Assembly: GCA_022316685.1 (NCBI GenBank)
Contig: JAKJHU010000132.1
Coordinates: forward strand, 1,186,390-1,250,389
DNA: 64,000 bases
Origin: Progne subis subis
Lineage: Eukaryota > Chordata > Aves > Passeriformes > Hirundinidae
Direction: 5' to 3'
Positions 36,301 through 45,660 of the stretch are shown here, piece after piece. The position numbers and the translations under genes are program-made. The notes beneath the pieces are model-generated. The model was not told the origin of the DNA. It worked only from the letters and a program-made list of their open reading frames with translations, and did no database searches. Position 1 is the first letter of the stretch. Every line of letters starts with the position of its first letter.

Positions 36301-39300
36301 AGGTGAAGGAGGAACAGCAGCCGTGGGCATGGCTCTGGCTGGGGTGGAGGCAGACAGGGACAAATCCCACTGCCATACCTGGAACGCTTCCCCGCTGCTG
36401 TCTCGTCCTTGGGGGGGCTGCTTCGGCACCAGAAACTGAGGTGAGCTGCTCAGAGCCTTCATCACTGGCAGCTGGGTCCCTGTGTCCCGCTGCTCCCTCC
36501 TCACTCTCTCCAGCAGTGCTCCTGGTCTCGGGACCGAGCTCCTCAGGGGAAGGGGAGCACAGAGGGGGCTCTTGCTGGGAGCCCAAACCTCCTGTGGCCA
36601 AGGCAGCTGGTGTGGGGGAGCCCAGCAAGGCTGCTGCTGGATGGCCCAGTTCTCCTGGTACTGCTGTACTGGTGCAAATTCCCACCTGTCCTCCGGCCTG
36701 CGGCACCTGAAACACACAGTGGGACGTGGCAGAAGGAGACTAACAGGAGGCAAAGTGTATGCGGCACAGGGAGTGGGGCTCTGAAAAGCGTCACAGAATT
36801 CAAGACTTTGCTGTGGCATTAATATTACACAACTCCTGGCACACATTCCATGCATCCCAGTGTGAAATGAGGGCCCAGGCCTGCATTAAGCTCCACGAGC
36901 CGAAACACCCAGCGGCAGAAGCTGCCTGCACCCCCAGCCTAGCCAAAAGAGACCCACAGGCACCAAGGACTCAAACCCATCTAGACGGTGACTAGATTTT
37001 ACAAAGAGTCAAACCTTTGGGATTAGGATCCCACACAGGTTTGGAGACTCTGGACCAAAGCACAACATTTAGAGCTGCCCACGAGGCCCAGAGCCCAGAG
37101 GCACCACCGTGTTCCATGTGTGAATCACTTGGCAGACCCAGCTTCCCACACACAATGGAACAAGGCAAAACTCAGTTTCACTGTCTCCCTCTTGCTCTTC
37201 CCATGGCAGCGACATGGCCTTTCCCACCAGGTGATGTGGGACATAGAGCAGACACATTTTGAATGGCACTTTCCTCCAAGGACTGTTGAACTTGCACAAA
37301 AACAGCTCCAGGAGTACAACAACTCTGCTGCTAAATCCCAGTGTTTTAACACTTGCCTCTCCTCCTTTGCAAACGTACTCAATCAAGACAATTTAGGAGG
37401 ACTGGCTGCTGCCACCATGACTGCTCCAGGGTCATGGCCAGTTTATGCAAAGCCAAAATGAGCCATCGTAATGCCACTGTTCCCACTGAGCAGGGCTTCC
37501 TCTCCAGCCCCAAATCCCAGCAGCACAATTTACAGTCACCTCCACATCTCTCCACTCTCTTTCACTGCCTGACCTCTTCCTCCCATACCAATTCAGCTGC
37601 CAAGCCCAGCTGAAAGGAAACAAAAACATCTTGTCTGCTCTGTGACCAAGGTTCCTTAAAAAAGCTCAAATTCCATGTAACAAGGAGCAGAACAAAAAGC
37701 CACAAAATCATTTTAAGTAGTACTAAAGGTTTGCCACTCAGATTAAGTTCACAGCTTACTCCATCACCACTGCTCTCAGGTTCCTCCTAATTACTTCTCG
37801 GGTGTGGGATTTGGCGCTTTCAAATGCCTCCTGCCAGTCCTGCATGGCTTCAGCAGCTCTTGGATGCAGTGCTCCAAAACAAATGGATTTCAAACACGCA
37901 CAGGCACAGCACACATCCCTATTGATCCCTTTCTCCAGGAAGGGACTCTGCTACCCACAGGTGTTCCTGGGAGGTTCCAGCATGCCCAAGTCCAAAATCA
38001 TCTGAAGGCTCCAAGGAAGGGCTTCCAAGCCCACTTCCTAGCACAGAGAATCCAGGAGCCTGGGCTGCACAGCTCTGCCAGCTGGGAAGGAGCTCTTCAG
38101 TGTGGGATTGCTGACCTTAAGGACTCTCAAGGACACTGGGAGCCCAAAAGGGTACATATCCCATGGCTCAGAAATGTCCCAGATGTTCCTGAAGGTGTTA
38201 AGAGCGTTGGGACACTACCCATCTGTTGAAGGCTGATTCTGGGATTGTCCTTCTGGGTCTCCAAGGCCCAGGATGTCACTGAGGGGGTCATCACACAGTC
38301 ACTCCATCCCAACCAGCCTGAAGGAAGCCATCCCAATCTCAGTGTTGGGAAATAAAACCAGTTCCACAAGTTGTATCCTCGACATCCCATATGCTGACTG
38401 CACACTCTCTGTGACTGACTCGATGCCTTATCACTGAGAACAAACTCCTGTGTTTTGCACAGAGGAACCAGCACATTTGGAGTTAAAAAACCCAGAATTA
38501 AGAGTGGAAACACAGACCAGGGACATGGCAAAAATGCACTATGTAGCTGAAGTTACCTCTGTATCCTCTGGAGGGAGATGAGGAGGAGGAAGAGGATAAA
38601 GGAATCTACAATCCACTCCATTGTTATACACAAATTGACATTTTTGGGTACACACCACACTGTCATAGTGCCCAAAACTGGCCCACAGTTTTTCAACCTC
38701 CAAGTCACAGCACAAGCCTTTGATGCTCTAGGACTGATGCCAACTTTTCCAGTGTCTAGAAATCCCATCTCCCACACTGCCTGCCCTAATTGGACAGCTC
38801 ATATTCCAAAATAAACTCACCTTTCCCCACAACACCTCCCAATTCAAACCACAATTTGCACCCTGCCACAGGCCTGCCTTTATAGGTCAAGACTGCTAGG
38901 GTTCACTGCTTTGTGTATTACAGTTTAAAGAATGCTCTAAATTCAAGGTTTTTAACTTTTTAATCTATGGGCAAAACTTCCTATAAATTCAGATTAACAA
39001 CTGCTAATGCACTGAAGAAAGGAAACCAAAAACCTTCCTTATACTATAAAAACAAAATAGTGTGGCCTCTGTTTCTTTTCTGATAAGAGTCTTAAATACC
39101 AAACATTTAACTGCATAATAACATTCCCTGGCAGCCAGCAGCCTGCTTAGCAGATACATAAAGCAGGTAAAAGGGGAAAAAGTTAATTTCTTGGCTGAAT
39201 GATTCCATCGGTAGCTATAGGGCGAATAGCAAGTCTTTTAGTAAAGTAGCGGTTGATTCTTCTATCAATCTGCAGCACACACACTCTTCCAAGGAATGCA

Positions 39301-42300
39301 TTAAATATGAAAATCATATCCCGTTATCATCTGTTCCCAGCTTTCAGCCCAGTAAGCTTTCCTTAATGAATACTGTAGCCTAAGGGACGCGCGTGCTGCC
39401 GGCTCCTCGGAATAATGGAGTGATGTTCCCGTCCTGCCTATTCCGGCGCCGCCTGGCTGAGGGGCTTCCACACACAGTCACAAGTGACTACTCTTGCCAG
39501 CATGCTCCAAGTTATTACAAGATGTTTTTAGACATTTCATCTAAAAGAGCTTTGCTGCTTTTAGTGGAGAAAACAGCTCTGGTCTTGAACTGTATCATTT
39601 ATATGGAGATAGGAGGAGGGATTAGGAGCCTGCATTACCGCAGATATATGGCAGCAGATATTTAAGTATTCCTTGTCAGTCTTTTTGTCTGTTCCTTAGA
39701 TATGCAATCTCCTTTTGCTCCTTCTGAGGAAAGGTCAGAACACACAAAATTATGAACACAGCACACGGCTCCTCGGCTGCAGTTCTGCAAATATCCCTCA
39801 TTAGGAACATTTCCTCCTCGGTCACGACCATCTCACCATCCAGCACACGACTTACAAAAGCCAACAAGAAGATGTGCGTAAACACTCAGAGTTTTTTTTA
39901 ATTCTGGCTCTCTGGATGAAACAATTGCACTTTTTACCCGGGTGGTTCTTCTCTCAGGCACTATACACATTTCACACTGCACGTGCCAGCACCAGAATCC
40001 CCACGGAAAGGCTGAGCAGCTCCGAGGAGAGCATGGTGCTGGAATAAAGCCTATTTTTCCCCCATTACCTGCTCGCTGGATCCTCCCTCCTTGTCACCTG
40101 CTGACAAGCTGCCCTCTCGAAGGGATAACAGGTTTTTAATCTCCCTTCCGTACCATTCCTAAAAGGGAACAAATCTGTCATACAAACCGGGAGGCCAACC
40201 AACCTCCCCACCCCCCAACCCAAGAGATACCACTTTGCAAAATGTGCACCTTTAAAACCAAAGCCCTCACAGCCTTTTTAACTCAGACTATATTTAAAAG
40301 CAGGGATCTCATTTGCTCCTCATTTTTCTGCTCCCCTGCCCAAGCAGCGTGGCCTGTACACAATCTGCTGCAGGGCTTTTATACACATTTATTCATCTCC
40401 ATCACTTAGAATCCTACAGAACAGCAATAACTAGTTGACTCATTTATTGCATCCCAACCAGCGTCTGTAACTCCAAATTATTGCTGCTGCCTCCAGACAA
40501 TGATTTGGCTACTTTGGGATGAAACGAGCTCCACGTGTTTTTCATGCCCCATCTTACAGCTGGCTGGGTTGTTGTGAGGATCAAACCCTGGCAGATGTTT
40601 CAGAGAGCAGCTCAGCAGGGAAGACTCCGTGCTGGCCGCTCCAAACGCGACTTGTCACATTCCAGGGTTTATTGGAGCAGCGCTGGGAGTGGGGCAGGGC
40701 ACCGTGCAGGCAGCACCTGCAATTAATCCTGCATGCTCCTAATTGCAGCTCCCAGCAGCACACCAGGGCTGAAAGCAGGGAACAGGTGTGGGAATGAATC
40801 CTTCACACAATCAACTCGCTCGCCTCCTTCCTTTGCTCCAGCAGCATGCTCGGCTCCCAGGTAGGAGCTGCTCAGGAAACCCTGAACATGGAATTTTAGG
40901 GAACAAAACCTCACCACATGAGGAGTCAAGATGCTCAAAAGAAACTCAGATGTAACTCCTGGATTTTGCTGAAAACTGAAATGCATTTATTTATACTCCT
41001 AAAAATTACTGACCAAACACGGGGAGCAAAAGTGCATCTTTCAGAAACAAAAGGAGTTTTGTGAGCTACAGCTATGTAATAAATGCACACAGAGTTGTGA
41101 TAAAGCACTCCTAAAGGGCATTCTGTATGGAAAAAAGAGAGAGAAAACAGCAATAATTTTTTTCTGTGTACTCCCATGATAGATTAAATGATTGCTTACT
41201 CCATAATTCTCCTGCTTTCCATAACTAACATGGAGGAGATGTCATTTGTTCAGCAGCTTCAAAAAGTAACTGTAACTTGGCAAAGATAAAGTGAATGGCA
41301 CAGGAACACCAAAATGGAAGGACTGGACAAAGCCCCCACGTGCAGCTCGACCTGTGGCACTGGGACTGGGACTCGCAGCAGGTGTCCAGACACCGGGCAG
41401 ACTGGGGCGCACCAGGGCTGCTGAGGAGGAAAAACCCCTACAAAACAGCAGGGGAAAGCTGGTACCACAGCAGAGCTCCCTTCCTGCTCTGCTTCAAATA
41501 ACAAGTAAAAATCAGAGGCAGGGAATCACACACCCCAGGGACAGGCTCTGGGCTACAGCACTGCAGCCAGAAAAAGATGTTCTGGGAATGTCATCAGATC
41601 TGACAGGCACTATCTGGGTAATTGCTGTGTGAGGAATAAACACAGCCAAATGTTTCTGAGGAGTGACACTGCTCTTAGAAAGCAAGAATGAACTTTTCCC
41701 TCCTAGACTGTGCTCCCCCAAAGACCTGGCTCCATGCATCAGTGGCATAAGCAGACATTGCAATTTCATTTTTAAAAATCTAGACTCATCACTTTGCAAC
41801 ATCCCAAACTGTACTTTAGGAAACAGCATGACAACATAATAATAACAATAATAATAACAATGTGATTCAAGAAACCCGAGGGCTTGGCTTTTTCTTACAG
41901 CATCTGTTGAATCTGGGGTACTACAGACTTGTTTATTCTACAACTGAAATACAGACTCCGATGGAGTTTGCTTCCAGCTCTAGGACATACCAGGAGACTC
42001 CTGCATAACAACAGCAAATACCCATGATCAAGTCTTATAGAAAGTTACTTCCATCTTCCGGATGCTCTCCCAGCCTGTGGTTTCCATGTGAGCCTCCAGC
42101 TGCAGGAATTCCTGGCGCAGGGTCCAGTTCCGGCGCAGGGCCAGCTCCTGCCGCACCAACACCGCTGCCAGGTGCTTCTGCAGCTTCAGCCTCACTCTGC
42201 AGGACAAAGAACAGGCACTTAAAGGTGTGAAAATAAATCAAAAGCATCCATCACAATTACTCTGCCTCAGACACACACACCAACACTGAGGGGGAACAGC

Positions 42301-43534
42301 CCCAGACCCCAAAAAGGAGGAGACTTGTTCTTCTGCACACCAACATTTATATAAATATATATGTGCCACTTCCCTGCAGATTTACACAGGGGTTTTGATG
42401 TCCCAAAGGGAAAACACATTAAAAATCTCCTGTAACTGTGTTTTTAAACGGATGATGTGCTAGTCACTTCTATCCCATTAAATCAAAAAGAAGACTGTAG
42501 CAGAGGAACGTGTTTTGAAAGTCACCCAAGCAGGAACAGCGAGGCTGAGGTTTCACATCTGCCTAAATCCATGGTGCCACCAAGAGAGGCACTGGAAATC
42601 CATCTAACCCAGTTCTCTCCAATCTATAAGCCTGAATTTCCTCCCAGCCAGACCTCTTTCCTGATGTGCCTCCAGGGACAGCCACAGAACATTAATGACA
42701 GCACAGGGAAATGGGGACCCAAAGATGCCCCTGGCTCACAGGTTCACTTCAGCCAGGAGGGAAACTGCAACCCAAAGCCCCCAAGATGTTCAGAGAAACT
42801 GCAGTTCTAAACCTGTTAGATTAAACCAAATCAAATAAAATCAGGAAACAAAGTACATGTGATGCTGCCTCCCCTGTCCAGACATTTTTTTAAAATTTGT
42901 ATATACATTTTCTGCCCCTTTCAGAACAGGGGTTCCCACAGCATCCAGTACTCCGTCCCTGGAGCTTTACAGAACATCTTTGAAGAAAGGAATGGAATAT
43001 AGGATGACACTTCTCAGTCCTCTCTGGTTGTTGGGACTTTAGGATTTTTTTGTTTTGGTTTGCTGTTTAGGGTTTGGGTTTATTGTTTTGTGGGGTTTTT
43101 TTGGTACAGGCTGTCCATGCAACTTACATTAAAAAGAGACTGCAGAAAGAGCAGGACCAGAACCTGGAATATCCCCTAGTGCTTCTTAAGGCTTTCAACT
43201 TTCTAAGACCCTGGGTTCTCCAGCATGGACTAAGCTGTGGTGATTTTATAAAAATAGGTTAAAGCCAACTTGCATGTTGGTCATTCCCAAGATTTTAGTA
43301 TCCACAGAATGAGACATTTATGTTACTGCTGCAGTTATTTCATCAATAACTCAAAGACATGAATTTTGCTTTACACTTAGCATATGAATATAAATGTATT
43401 ATTATTGAAAAAACCTTCAAGACAACATTCTGAAGGCATTCCAAGATAACTAAACCTTTGTAACTAAAACAAAATAATCTCCAAGAAGCTTTTAAACAGG
43501 CTTACTGGTGTAGATCAGCCATTGTGTATTCCAT
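17467..43534 (-). CDS. KIZ: Kizuna centrosomal protein, 10 coding exons, about 474 residues
   Basis: Kizuna is a centrosomal protein phosphorylated by PLK1 that stabilises expanding pericentriolar material at mitotic spindle poles; human mutations cause a retinal dystrophy (family knowledge). Ten exons join without a phase break down to the C-terminus AFWGESDDSSSELEAALRP ... DDFDDFYD, a tail I recall as kizuna-specific. Exons 2-3 align with the human N-terminal helix at identical spacing: an MEY pair, then VRLK, RN and AH anchors. Layout from the exon 2 Met: helix 1-59, disordered Ser/Glu/Pro-rich 60-240, helical segments 250-340 and 345-375, disordered acidic tail. Human KIZ is about 673 residues, so this model is short in the middle. 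The start is uncertain: exon 2 is open upstream of this ATG, but exon 1 gives no in-frame ATG. Synteny beside XRN2 supports the name. Confidence 0.87.
19152..19195 (-). CDS. KIZ: KIZ exon 10 (44 bases)
   Basis: Residues R426-K440, TELRKETVTAIKSK, plus one base. Very short exon between large introns; acceptor TTTTACAG|A, donor AAAG|GTAAGA. Confirmed by phase on both sides. Confidence 0.87.
19196..25348. other. KIZ: KIZ intron 9
   Basis: A 6.2 kb intron. Several long open frames (for example 20438-20884 plus, 22567-22830 minus) lack splice or codon support. Contains a block at 23890-24320 that looks conserved non-coding. Confidence 0.7.
23890..24320. promoter_or_regulatory. Candidate conserved non-coding element in KIZ intron 9
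   Basis: Dense unique sequence with many developmental-factor-like cores: TTTGCACAATG, CCAATTACTTAATGAATCA, GATAATTATTG, then a CpG-retaining stretch. No repeat or coding explanation. Inference from texture only. Confidence 0.4.
25349..25448 (-). CDS. KIZ: KIZ exon 9
   Basis: Residues G393-S425: DCGHNIPKESDSLGTHSEII then SLSDGSTPPFS. A serine-rich acidic linker. Acceptor CTGCACAG|GT, donor TCTAG|GTAAGG. Confidence 0.87.
25449..29999. other. KIZ: KIZ intron 8
   Basis: A 4.6 kb intron with no recognised repeat or exon. Holds a candidate conserved block at 27890-28260. Confidence 0.7.
27890..28260. promoter_or_regulatory. Candidate conserved non-coding element in KIZ intron 8
   Basis: Unique sequence keeping isolated CpGs (GTGACGTTTAATC, GTATAACGCAGTTG) with ATTA/TAAT cores and a CRE-like TGACG. 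No coding frame fits. Inference. Confidence 0.35.
30000..30154 (-). CDS. KIZ: KIZ exon 8
   Basis: Residues R341-L392: DTEALWTLLSDHGLFLKQHR, VRLPEEVSEMFEQLLASGEE, then EQDGQVGTDTL. Two donors exist, CAG|GTGGGC (30018) and G|GTAAAG (29999); only the second keeps the phase with exon 9. Confidence 0.87.
30316..30373. repeat. (CAT)19 trinucleotide repeat
   Basis: About 19 perfect CAT units in a KIZ intron, 160 bases upstream of exon 8 on the sense strand. It produces spurious poly-His and poly-Met frames. Confidence 0.95.
31304..31468 (-). CDS. KIZ: KIZ exon 7 (helical)
   Basis: Residues S286-T340, starting AHAGASGLAPGNLEVMEAVV and LQQLQAVSQRARSGSLP. Phase 2 at both ends; acceptor TTGCAG|T, donor ACCAG|GTATGG. 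Confidence 0.87.
31974..32108 (-). CDS. KIZ: KIZ exon 6 (helical)
   Basis: Residues R241-P285: PGGTMAERSELCHALQLLED, LVERTSPQHRVLYQHQPSR. The leucine-rich helix matches the type of repeat-like helices in the C-terminal half of kizuna. Acceptor CCACAG|G, donor CCCAG|GTGAGT. Confidence 0.87.
32109..35443. other. KIZ: KIZ intron 5
   Basis: A 3.3 kb intron; nothing recognisable beyond a C-rich patch at 33295-33325. Confidence 0.7.
35444..35660 (-). CDS. KIZ: KIZ exon 5
   Basis: Residues G169-H240: AKPGLSSWWACREGSSAKLP, AGAEEEVRLSIPGTRQEQGR, EGSLLPPPSPSAAQEEPLDS. A GAG|GTAAGG inside the exon resembles a donor, but the frame continues to CACAG|GTATCA, whose phase fits exon 6. Confidence 0.83.
35671..35694. 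repeat. A24 homopolymer (T24 before KIZ exon 5)
   Basis: Twenty-four A's; on the KIZ sense strand a T24 run ends about 9 bases before the exon 5 acceptor TTACAG, serving as its polypyrimidine tract. Confidence 0.93.
36379..36706 (-). CDS. KIZ: KIZ exon 4 (disordered region)
   Basis: Residues 60-168, low complexity and rich in Gly, Ala, Ser, Pro and Glu (SPSPEELGPETRSTAGESEE, SDEGSEQLTSVSGAEAAP). Acceptor TGTTTCAG|GTG, donor CCAG|GTATGG. The frame is set by phase with exon 5, since a second frame (CRRPEDRWEF...) is also open throughout. Confidence 0.8.
39060..39690. promoter_or_regulatory. Candidate conserved non-coding element in KIZ intron 3
   Basis: Contains AACTGCATAATAAC, GATTCCATCGGTAGC, CTATCAATCTGC and GGAATAATGGAG in AT-rich sequence with preserved CpGs, then a short GC-rich patch. 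No repeat identified. Inference. Confidence 0.35.
41834..41862. repeat. AAT/AAC-rich microsatellite
   Basis: Short ATAATAATAACAATAATAAT array in a KIZ intron. Confidence 0.8.
42049..42196 (-). CDS. KIZ: KIZ exon 3 (coiled-coil helix)
   Basis: Residues 11-59 of the model: VRLKLQKHLAAVLVRQELAL, then RRNWTLRQEFLQLEAHME and WESIRKME. Strongly helical with leucine/charged periodicity; the best candidate coiled coil of the protein. Acceptor CTGCAG|A, donor GAA|GTAACT, phase 0 end. Confidence 0.88.
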
Positions 43535-43568
43535 TTGCTGCCTTCCTGACTCCGGCCTTTTTGCTTCA
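43506..43568 (-). CDS. KIZ: KIZ exon 2
   Basis: Encodes EAKRPESGRQQ followed by MEYTMADLH and two bases of Q. Acceptor TTCTTCCAG|T, donor CA|GTAAGC. The first in-frame ATG is at 43534-43532; residues before it align in spacing with the human protein, suggesting a longer N-terminus exists. Confidence 0.83.
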
Positions 43569-44570
43569 CTGGAAGAAAACAAACAACATACAGTGAGATA
43601 AAATTATTTCACCATCTGAGGTCTCCAAATGCCAGAACTAAGGGGTTTTGCAGAGCACAGCCCTTGCCAAGCAGAGAGGTCAGAATTGCTGGGAGTTATC
43701 GACTCATTTGCCAGCCCAGTGCAGCTCCAAGCTGTCACCCTCTGTTCCCCACTGGAACAGGGTTTCTGGAAAGGGAAGAGATGCCTGAACATCCACACGG
43801 GACCCACCAAAACAGCAAGAGACCCCAGACGGCACAGGAAGGGCTCTGAACCCCGTGATGGACAGTCCCCAAGCCCATCCCTCCCCTCCTTGCCCCACAG
43901 TCCCACAGCAGACCCCTTTCGATGCAAAAAACGCTTGGCTGGAGGTGTTCCCAGGACAGTTCCCCTGAGGCTACCACAGGGATGGATTAGAACACACTTC
44001 CAAAACCTCTCCCAGCTCACAGATTCCACAAGCCAGCCAAGTATTTTATTTAGGAATTGAACTTGAAACCAAGCTCATATTTCCCTCTTGGCATCTGAGC
44101 CATGTTCATCTAAAGGCAGGTGAGCCCCACTGCCAACACTGCTGCAGGAACAAGAGTCCACCAGGAAATCTGGTGGTGCTGAGAGCCCGTGGGGCCATCA
44201 GAACTACCTGGAGCAGTGCCAGGGCACTGGGCATGGGATGGACACATGCTGAAGCACAAAGTCATCCACACCTCACCTAAAGTCATCCCATTGGGAAGGT
44301 GGTTCTGAGAACAGAGTAAAGCTGCCGTTATTGAATAGTTCCAAATTGCACCTGAGGATGAACGACCATCCCCTAAGCAAAAACCAGAAAATAACCAAGA
44401 GAGGCTGCCAGCAGATTCTCACTACACACTCTGCCATGAGCAAAGCCAAGTGCCTCTTCAGGAACAGCACAGGAACAGGTTGTCATTAGGCAGCTAGGTG
44501 TGGGAGTGATGGGGACATCGCATGTCCCAACACATCTTGGCACACTTCTCCGTGGATCTGGGCTCTCCCA

Positions 44571-44592
44571 ACACACACACACACACACACAC
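44571..44592. repeat. (AC)11 microsatellite
   Basis: Eleven AC units followed by a C-run, in KIZ intron 1. Confidence 0.9.
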
Positions 44593-45389
44593 CCCCCTCA
44601 TCCCGGTTTCCCTGCAGAGCGGGAAGCCAGGAAAAACCCTTCCTGCTGCTCCGCCTGGGAGATCAAGGCGCCAGTTTTAGCCATGTGATCCTGCCAGCGC
44701 CTGGAGCAGGATTAGGGTTCGTGTCATGTGCAGCTTAACAGCATGCTCCATCTGGGATCTCATCCCTTCAATTTCCTCTTACAGGACGGACAGCCAAGCA
44801 AACACAGATTTCAAGATCTTGTTTTCACACTTCTCCAAGTAATCTTCCTGCCTCACCGGAGAACACCGATATCCTAAGGGATGAAGAAGCCGATGGCTTC
44901 TGATCCCATTTACTCCCCCATCCCGCAGAGAGCACACTGCGTTCCTCAGCTGCCTAAAGCCCGTTCCCTCCCCACCAGCCAGGTTTTTCAGCACCCCACG
45001 TGCCAGCCTGCAGCAGGCTGCCAGGAAGACAGGGAGACTCAGGGAAGGACACAGCGAAACAAACCCTTCGCTGCAGTGCCCAGGGCACGCATTCACTGCC
45101 ATGTGCAGGCTGGACAAGTGACCAACATCGGGAAATAAACCCTGGCCAGGAGAGCCTGAGAGGTGATTTAAGGTCTAGCTACACGTCCCGGGGTGCTCCA
45201 TCGATCAGCAGCTGAATCTCTGGTGACTGACTTCTCAACCCCTCCAGAACTTAGGTATGGAAGGGGAAAAGAAAAAGGAGATGGATGAGAACAAGGAGGG
45301 GCGGGGGGGGAGGGGACGGGGACGGGAAGCATCCCTGCGCCCGGGGCGAGAACCGAACCCCCATCACCTCGCGGGGAGACGCGGCTCAC

Positions 45390-45500
45390 CTGGCGCGGGC
45401 TGGCTGCGGGTCGCGGGGGTGCCGCTGCCCGGGGGCGGTCCCGGTGCTGTTCCTGGTCCCGGCGCCGTTCCCGATCCCGGCGGCCCCGCGCCGTTCCCAT
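45390..45500 (-). other. KIZ: KIZ exon 1 (probably 5' UTR; start-codon puzzle)
   Basis: CpG-rich sequence ending in a strong donor GCGCCAG|GTGAGCC at 45390. An ATG at 45500 opens an arginine-rich frame (MGTARGRRDRERRR...) of 37 codons. Spliced to exon 2 it meets TGA at once (CAG|TGA), so it would be an upstream ORF. The frame used by exon 2 (phase 2) has no ATG in this exon. The 5' end of the exon is not determinable; the interval runs from the ATG to the donor only. Confidence 0.6.
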
Positions 45501-45660
45501 TGGTGCCCACGTGCGGCTCCCGCCGTGCCCCGCGCGGGAACCCGGAAGTGCCGCTCCGCGTTGCCGTGGGGACGGGCGGGCGCCGCCCAGAGGCGCTTTG
45601 GCTCAGCGCCGCGTTGTTACCGCGGGGGTTGCTGTTCGCCCAGATGAGCCCCCGGCTTGG
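45391..45660 (-). promoter_or_regulatory. KIZ: KIZ promoter / CpG island
   Basis: Dense CpG sequence around exon 1; the island spans roughly 45290-45660. An ETS site CCGGAAGT lies at 45542-45549. GTTGCCGTGGGG at 45560-45571 resembles a half RFX X-box, the motif of ciliary and centrosomal genes, but the second half is poor. No TATA box. Confidence 0.72.

Larger units (their letters stand above)
36707..42048. other. KIZ: KIZ intron 3
   Basis: A 5.3 kb intron where a central coding exon of mammalian KIZ might be expected; none was found with compatible phase 0/0. Holds a candidate conserved block at 39060-39690. Confidence 0.65.
42197..45389. other. KIZ: KIZ introns 1 and 2
   Basis: Intron 2 is 42197-43505 and intron 1 is 43569-45389, with exon 2 between them. 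No further coding exon with the right phase was found; an AC microsatellite lies at 44571. Confidence 0.7.

Noticed and set aside
37120..37461. Plus-strand frame containing a glutamine-rich helix-like stretch
   Set aside because: No acceptor or donor consistent with a plus-strand gene and no similarity recognised.
37590..37612. Micro-exon LGLAAEL after TTTCAG in KIZ intron 3
   Set aside because: Phase 0/0 would fit, but a 21-base exon judged by seven residues is too little evidence.
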